Assembly (NCBI GenBank): GCA_009783265.1
Contig: WRHM01000005.1
Coordinates: 62,001-126,000, forward strand
Source: Oscillospiraceae bacterium
GTDB taxonomy: Bacteria; Bacillota; Clostridia; Oscillospirales; WRJC01
Direction: 5' to 3'
DNA: 64,000 bases
The position numbers were made by a program, and so were the translations under genes. The notes under the pieces are model-generated. The model did not search any database. It saw only the letters and a program-made list of their open reading frames with translations, and had not been told where the DNA came from. Below are positions 60,596 through 64,000 of this stretch, piece by piece; the stretch's first letter is position 1, and every line of letters begins with the position of its first letter.

Positions 60596-60976
60596 ATGTT
60601 TATTATTGATTTTATCGCGGGGATCTGTATATCTTTGCTTGCGGGGCTTGGAGTCGGCGGCGGCGGGCTTTTGGTGATATATCTGGTTATGCTAAAAGAT
60701 ATTTCTCAAATTGAAGCGCAGGGGATAAATCTTTTATTTTTTGTGGTTGCGGGAGCCTCGTCGTTGATTATTCACATAAAAAAAAGAAAATTAGAATTAA
60801 AAAATATAATCGTAATGATAATTTTCGGTTCTTTGGGAGCGGTTGCGGGAAGTTTTATCGCGAATATAACTGATGTAACTATTGTAAAAAAGATTTTCGG
60901 GGGATTTTTATTAATTTCGGGACTGATAGAATTATTTTCAAAATCGAAAAAGCAGGAAAATTCAGAAAAAACTTGA
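60596..60976 (+). CDS. TSUP family permease, half-size (second half)
   Basis: A 126-residue membrane protein with the same fold as the gene 9 bp upstream: IAGICISLLAGLGVGGGGLLVIY, AQGINLLFFVVAGASSLIIHI, then KKIFGGFLLISGLIELFS. Together the two make one typical TSUP permease in two chains, probably as a heterodimer. Its stop codon overlaps the -35 box of the next promoter. Confidence 0.82.
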   Translation: MFIIDFIAGICISLLAGLGVGGGGLLVIYLVMLKDISQIEAQGINLLFFVVAGASSLIIHIKKRKLELKNIIVMIIFGSLGAVAGSFIANITDVTIVKKIFGGFLLISGLIELFSKSKKQENSEKT

Positions 60977-61001
60977 CAATCGCTATATATTTTTATATAA
61001 T
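60973..61001 (+). promoter_or_regulatory. Consensus promoter of the DUF1638 gene
   Basis: TTGACA (60973-60978), 17-bp spacer, TATAAT (60996-61001), a perfect consensus; the -35 box overlaps the stop codon of the TSUP gene. Confidence 0.88.
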
Positions 61002-61037
61002 TTTAATATATATAAATTATAACGAGGTTTAAATTTT

Positions 61038-61784
61038 ATGTTAATCAAATTTATCTGCTGCGATGTTTTTACCCGAATAGCCTGCGAACTTGTTTCAAAA
61101 TCGCCGCATATCGTCGATTTGGAATTTGTGCAGATGCTAATACATGACGAGCCTAAAAAATTAAACGCGCTTATCAAAGAAAAAATAAATAGAAGCATAA
61201 ACGAATCAGAACGCAAATACGAAGCTGTTATTCTTGGATTCGGATTATGCGGCAATTCTGTTACGGGGCTCTCATGCCCTGTGCCCATGATTATCCCGAG
61301 GGCGCACGACTGCTGTACTGTTCAAATGGGAAGCAAACAAAATTTTATCGCGGCTTTCGGCGATATATTAAGCGCGCGCTGGAGTTCTACGGGGTATTTT
61401 GAACGCTGCAATTATTTGCATAACGGTTATTTCGGAACAGAACAGCTCGCCGCATATAAAACGTCGGCTGAATATATGAATTATGTCGAGCAGTACGGCG
61501 AAGACAACGCCGATTATATCTGGGAGACGATGCATCCCAAAATAGAAACCGACGAAGCAGTTTACATAAAAATCGACGGATTTGAATACTCTAATGCTTT
61601 TGAAAATTATAGATCTGAAATTGAGAAATCAGGTAAAAAATTAAAAATAGTTAATGGCAGCATATCAATGCTGAAATCGCTGATTGACGGCGAATGGGAC
61701 GATGAAAGATTTTTAGTCGTGCCTCCCGGAAAGAAAATTATCGGGGTTTATGATATGCAATATGTGATGAAAGCTGAAGAATAA
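61038..61784 (+). CDS. DUF1638-family protein
   Basis: A 248-residue protein with the DUF1638 signature: [40 protein letters not shown], and [15 protein letters not shown]. The several Cys and His residues (ICC, LCG, AHDCC) suggest metal binding. The family often occurs with corrinoid methyltransferase genes, and a UroD-family protein of possible methyltransferase type is encoded at 44275. No function is firmly known. A consensus promoter drives it. Confidence 0.85.
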   Translation: MLIKFICCDVFTRIACELVSKSPHIVDLEFVQMLIHDEPKKLNALIKEKINRSINESERKYEAVILGFGLCGNSVTGLSCPVPMIIPRAHDCCTVQMGSKQNFIAAFGDILSARWSSTGYFERCNYLHNGYFGTEQLAAYKTSAEYMNYVEQYGEDNADYIWETMHPKIETDEAVYIKIDGFEYSNAFENYRSEIEKSGKKLKIVNGSISMLKSLIDGEWDDERFLVVPPGKKIIGVYDMQYVMKAEE

Positions 61785-61802
61785 ATTAGGAGGAATTATT
61801 AT

Positions 61803-62246
61803 ATGCGGTTTGAATTTGACAGCGAAATAAAAGTCCTTGAGGGCAAAATTAAATGGAATGTGTTTTATTTTCCCTATTCAGCATCGGAACATTTCGGCTC
61901 AAAAGGAAATATCCCGGTGTGTGTCACAGTAGACGGGCATAAATTCGACCATACTCTATTGCCGTCAAAAAACGGGCATTATTTAGTATATAACGAATTT
62001 ATCAAAAGAGCCGTAAATAAAGAGATAGGCGATATTGTGCATGTAACTCTGGAAAAAGATATAAGAAAACGCGAGGTTATAATTCCCGTTTATATTGAAA
62101 ACGCATTAAAAAACGCCGATATATTGGAATTGTTTCTTGAACAGCCCGATTATTCAAAACGCGAGCAGATAAATTATATAGAGATCGCAAAAAAAGAAGA
62201 AACAAAGATAAACAGAATAGATGCTTTGATAAAAAAATTTAAATAA
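61803..62246 (+). CDS. DUF1905 / YdeI-like protein
   Basis: A 147-residue protein. The N-terminal DUF1905 beta domain (about 1-95) has KIKWNVFYFPYSASEHFGSKG, then TLLPSKNGHYLVYN and GDIVHVTLEKD; the C-terminal helical part resembles the YdeI/OmdA region (LFLEQPDYSKREQINYIEIAK). The family has no settled biochemical function. RBS is AGGAGGA, 18 bp after the DUF1638 stop, so they are cotranscribed. Confidence 0.8.
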   Translation: MRFEFDSEIKVLEGKIKWNVFYFPYSASEHFGSKGNIPVCVTVDGHKFDHTLLPSKNGHYLVYNEFIKRAVNKEIGDIVHVTLEKDIRKREVIIPVYIENALKNADILELFLEQPDYSKREQINYIEIAKKEETKINRIDALIKKFK

Positions 62247-62249
62247 AAA

Positions 62250-62325
62250 AAGCCCTCTTTAGCGGCGAAGCCGCGTAAAGGGGGTGTCACGAAGTGACGG
62301 GGGATTCTGAATTTGATGTCTTTTT
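62250..62325. repeat. Family C-type element, partial
   Basis: AGCCCTCTTTAGCGGCGAAG.. GTGTCACGAAGTGACGGGGGATTC and TTTGATGTCTTTT, nearly the same as the left half of 43305-43440. It follows the DUF1905 gene and probably acts as its terminator hairpin. Confidence 0.85.
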
Positions 62326-62389
62326 ATATAATGCGCGAAAAAAAACAAAAAAGATGATCATAAATGTAATAGTATGTTTGTTGGGAATG

Positions 62390-62398
62390 TGATATAAT
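62390..62398 (+). promoter_or_regulatory. Extended -10 promoter before the possible RNA
   Basis: TGATATAAT (TGn plus TATAAT at 62393-62398); no good -35 box. Transcription would begin near 62404. Confidence 0.5.
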
Positions 62399-62403
62399 AA
62401 AGA

Positions 62404-62590
62404 AACTGAGAGGACTGCGGACAGTCTCGTGAGTCCGTGAAAGTAGTGCACAACGTAGCGCCGGAAGGCGTAAAGCGAACAGCTGTGACGAGGACAGTCG
62501 TATTTGAAATGTTGGCAGACGGTTTCTCCCGTTGCATGGAAACCGGCGGCATGGCGCGAACCGCATAATTCGCGCCGCAAAGTAGCTCTT
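62404..62590 (+). ncRNA. Possible structured RNA or long leader upstream of the topoisomerase gene
   Basis: A GC-rich island of about 185 bp in AT-rich surroundings with no gene. Hairpins that can be seen: GACTG-CGGA-CAGTC (62413-62426), CGCC-GGAA-GGCG (62459-62470), GGTTTC/GAAACC (62521-62544) and GGCGCGAA/TTCGCGCC (62553-62576). It matches no RNA family I can name; it is not RNase P, tmRNA, SRP or a T-box. It may be a noncoding RNA or the regulatory leader of the gene at 62678. Confidence 0.45.
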
Positions 62591-62677
62591 TGATAATTCA
62601 ATATTATTAGCATTTTATTCGTAAAATAAATTTTTATCAAAAACATAACATAAAATAAAAGCGAGGTTAATATAAAA

Positions 62678-64000
62678 GTGGCAAAACTTACGGAAAAAAG
62701 CAAAACATATAACGACGAGATAATATCTTCCCTCAAAGGCGCGGACAGAGTGAGAAAACGCCCGGCTGTTATATTCGGCTCAGACGGGCTTGAGGGGTGC
62801 GAGCATTCTTTTTTTGAGATTCTCTCAAATTCAGTTGACGAAGCGAGAGAGGGTTACGGGAATACTATAATAGTCACGGCGTATTCTGATTTGTCGATAA
62901 AAATCGAGGATTTCGCCAGAGGAATCCCGTTGGACTGGAACGAAAAAGAACAGAGATATAACTGGGATCTTGTATATTGCGAGCTTTACGCCGGAGGAAA
63001 ATATAACAACACAGAGGGCGGGATTTATGAGTATTCACTCGGATTGAACGGGCTTGGATCATGCGCGACGCAATATTCTTCAGAGTTTTTTGAAGTCACG
63101 TCTTTTTATAATAAAACCAGACATCAGATTTCGTTTAAAAAAGGCGAAGCCGTTACGGATTTAATAAAAGAGCCTATCAGTACAAACAAAACCGGCACTA
63201 TTCAATTCTGGAAACCCGATTTGGAAGTTTTTACTGATATAAAAATCTCGTATGAATATTATCAGAACGTGATAAAAAAGCAGTCTATAGTAAACGCCGG
63301 GATTAAATTTATATTAAATTTTCAGGATCGTGAAACCGGGGAATTTATCAAAACAGAATATTTATATAAAAACGGCATACAGGATTACGTCGAAGAACTT
63401 GTCGGCGAAAACTTTATAACCCAGCCTGTTATATGGAACGGGGAGAGAACCGGGCGCGACCGTGAGGACAAGCCTGAATATAAAGTCAAAATGCAAATTT
63501 CGGTATGTTTTTCTAATACTGTGGCAAATATAGAATATTATCATAATTCGTCGTTTCTCGAACACGGCGGTTCGCCTGAGAAAGCGTTAAAAAGCGCGGC
63601 GGTTTCGGCTGTTGACAAATATCTAAAAAATAATAATAAATATAATAAAAACGAATCAAAAATCGTTTTTCAGGATATAGAAGACTGTCTTGTATGCGTC
63701 ACAAATTGTTTTTCTGCGAATCCGTCGTATGCGAACCAGACGAAAAAAGCCATAACCAATGTATTTGTCACTGAGGCTATGACAGATTTTTTAAAACATA
63801 ATTTTGAAGTTTATTTTGCCGAAAATCCGATGGACGCGGAGAAAATCGCGGGGCAGATTTTAATAAACAAGCGTTCGAGGGAAAGTGCGGAGAGCGCAAG
63901 ATTAAACCTGAAGAAAAAACTCACGTCGGGAATGGAAATCGGCAACAGGGTCGAAAAATTCGTGAACTGCCGCACAAAAGATTCAAGCGTGCGAGAATTA
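62678..64000 (+). CDS. GyrB/ParE-type DNA topoisomerase subunit, divergent (3' truncated)
   Basis: The first 441 residues of a type IIA topoisomerase B-type subunit, cut by the window end. Start is GTG with GAGG 11 bp upstream. The ATPase (GHKL) part has FFEILSNSVDEAREGYG with the Glu/Asn pair, IEDFARGIPL in place of DxGRGIPV, and YSLGLNGLGSCATQ in place of GGLHGVG. The transducer part has SKIVFQDIEDCLVCVTN and FSANPSYANQTKKAITN (matching the usual NPQFEGQTK). The changes show a divergent paralog, known in Clostridia beside standard GyrB. The TOPRIM domain would lie beyond the window. Confidence 0.9.
   Translation, partial: MAKLTEKSKTYNDEIISSLKGADRVRKRPAVIFGSDGLEGCEHSFFEILSNSVDEAREGYGNTIIVTAYSDLSIKIEDFARGIPLDWNEKEQRYNWDLVYCELYAGGKYNNTEGGIYEYSLGLNGLGSCATQYSSEFFEVTSFYNKTRHQISFKKGEAVTDLIKEPISTNKTGTIQFWKPDLEVFTDIKISYEYYQNVIKKQSIVNAGIKFILNFQDRETGEFIKTEYLYKNGIQDYVEELVGENFITQPVIWNGERTGRDREDKPEYKVKMQISVCFSNTVANIEYYHNSSFLEHGGSPEKALKSAAVSAVDKYLKNNNKYNKNESKIVFQDIEDCLVCVTNCFSANPSYANQTKKAITNVFVTEAMTDFLKHNFEVYFAENPMDAEKIAGQILINKRSRESAESARLNLKKKLTSGMEIGNRVEKFVNCRTKDSSVREL

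Noticed and set aside
62404-62590. glmS ribozyme
   Set aside because: AGCGCC and GACGAGG occur in the right order, but the rest of the conserved core (such as UUAUCGA and the following GGCGGxUG context) is not there, and the downstream gene is not glmS.
1-64000. CRISPR arrays
   Set aside because: The repeats are dispersed and palindromic with irregular spacing; no regular repeat-spacer series or cas gene is present.

Overview
The window looks like a chromosomal segment of an uncultured endospore-forming Clostridia (Firmicutes). Base composition is AT-rich, ribosome binding sites are of the AGGAGG type, and promoters are TTGACA-N17-TATAAT. The gene content fits: a divIVA-yggT-sepF-yggS division block, the spore maturation pair spmA/spmB, an AbrB regulator with a C-terminal zinc-ribbon-like part, a PurL with fused domains, and many solute-binding lipoproteins. 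The exact lineage cannot be fixed from the sequence. No rRNA, tRNA or CRISPR array was seen.

Layout. 1-694: end of an unknown protein. 1.1-6.4 kb (minus): glycan-use genes (CBM9-like surface protein, GH2 beta-mannosidase, solute-binding lipoprotein). 6.5-11.2 kb (plus): sulfate activation (fused CysC-CysQ, CysD, a small DUF6578-like protein, CysN with a degenerate CysC tail). 11.5-14.2 kb: PadR regulator with a membrane partner, PlsY, AraC/GyrI regulator. 14.4-27.8 kb (minus): a long housekeeping run, in transcription order queA, DUF4160, DUF2442, miaA, HlyD-like, yggS, sepF, yggT, divIVA, ileS, lspA, rluD, udk-like, HAD hydrolase. 28-32.6 kb (plus): dapA, a CBM9-like surface protein, dapB, an acetyltransferase, a DUF559 endonuclease, an ACT-domain protein. 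32.8-37.4 kb: two solute-binding lipoproteins and two unknown membrane or secreted proteins. 38-42.4 kb: nifS, lipoprotein, mnmA, acetyltransferase, MazG-like, larE. 42.6-47.4 kb (minus): a wHTH regulator, acetyltransferase, UroD-like protein, hflC and hflK. 47.6-54.3 kb: ECF S-component-like protein, mtaB, purL, lipoprotein. 54.4-58.1 kb: ThuA-like protein, Gfo/Idh/MocA dehydrogenase and a fourth solute-binding lipoprotein. 58.3-62.2 kb: AbrB, spmA, spmB, two half-size TSUP permeases, DUF1638, DUF1905/YdeI-like protein. 62.4-64 kb: a possible structured RNA, then a divergent GyrB/ParE-type subunit that runs off the window.

The most striking property is a dense population of short GC-rich palindromic elements, at least four sequence families and more than 20 copies or fragments. 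They fill many intergenic gaps and also sit in frame inside conserved genes: the GH2 enzyme, the CysC domain, CysN, IleS (two), QueA (two), PurL, and the C-terminus of LspA. They add 10-40 residues without breaking the frame, resembling in concept the Rickettsia palindromic elements. One family is found as two halves flanking, and partly encoding, a DUF559 (Vsr/PD-(D/E)XK-like) endonuclease. This suggests an endonuclease-linked mobile palindrome system, and I consider it the best candidate for something undescribed here. Other points worth checking are a PurL whose glutaminase nucleophile is Ser rather than Cys, a possible leader peptide and pseudoknot before ileS, a 56-bp palindrome before nifS, and two unassigned structured intergenic regions.
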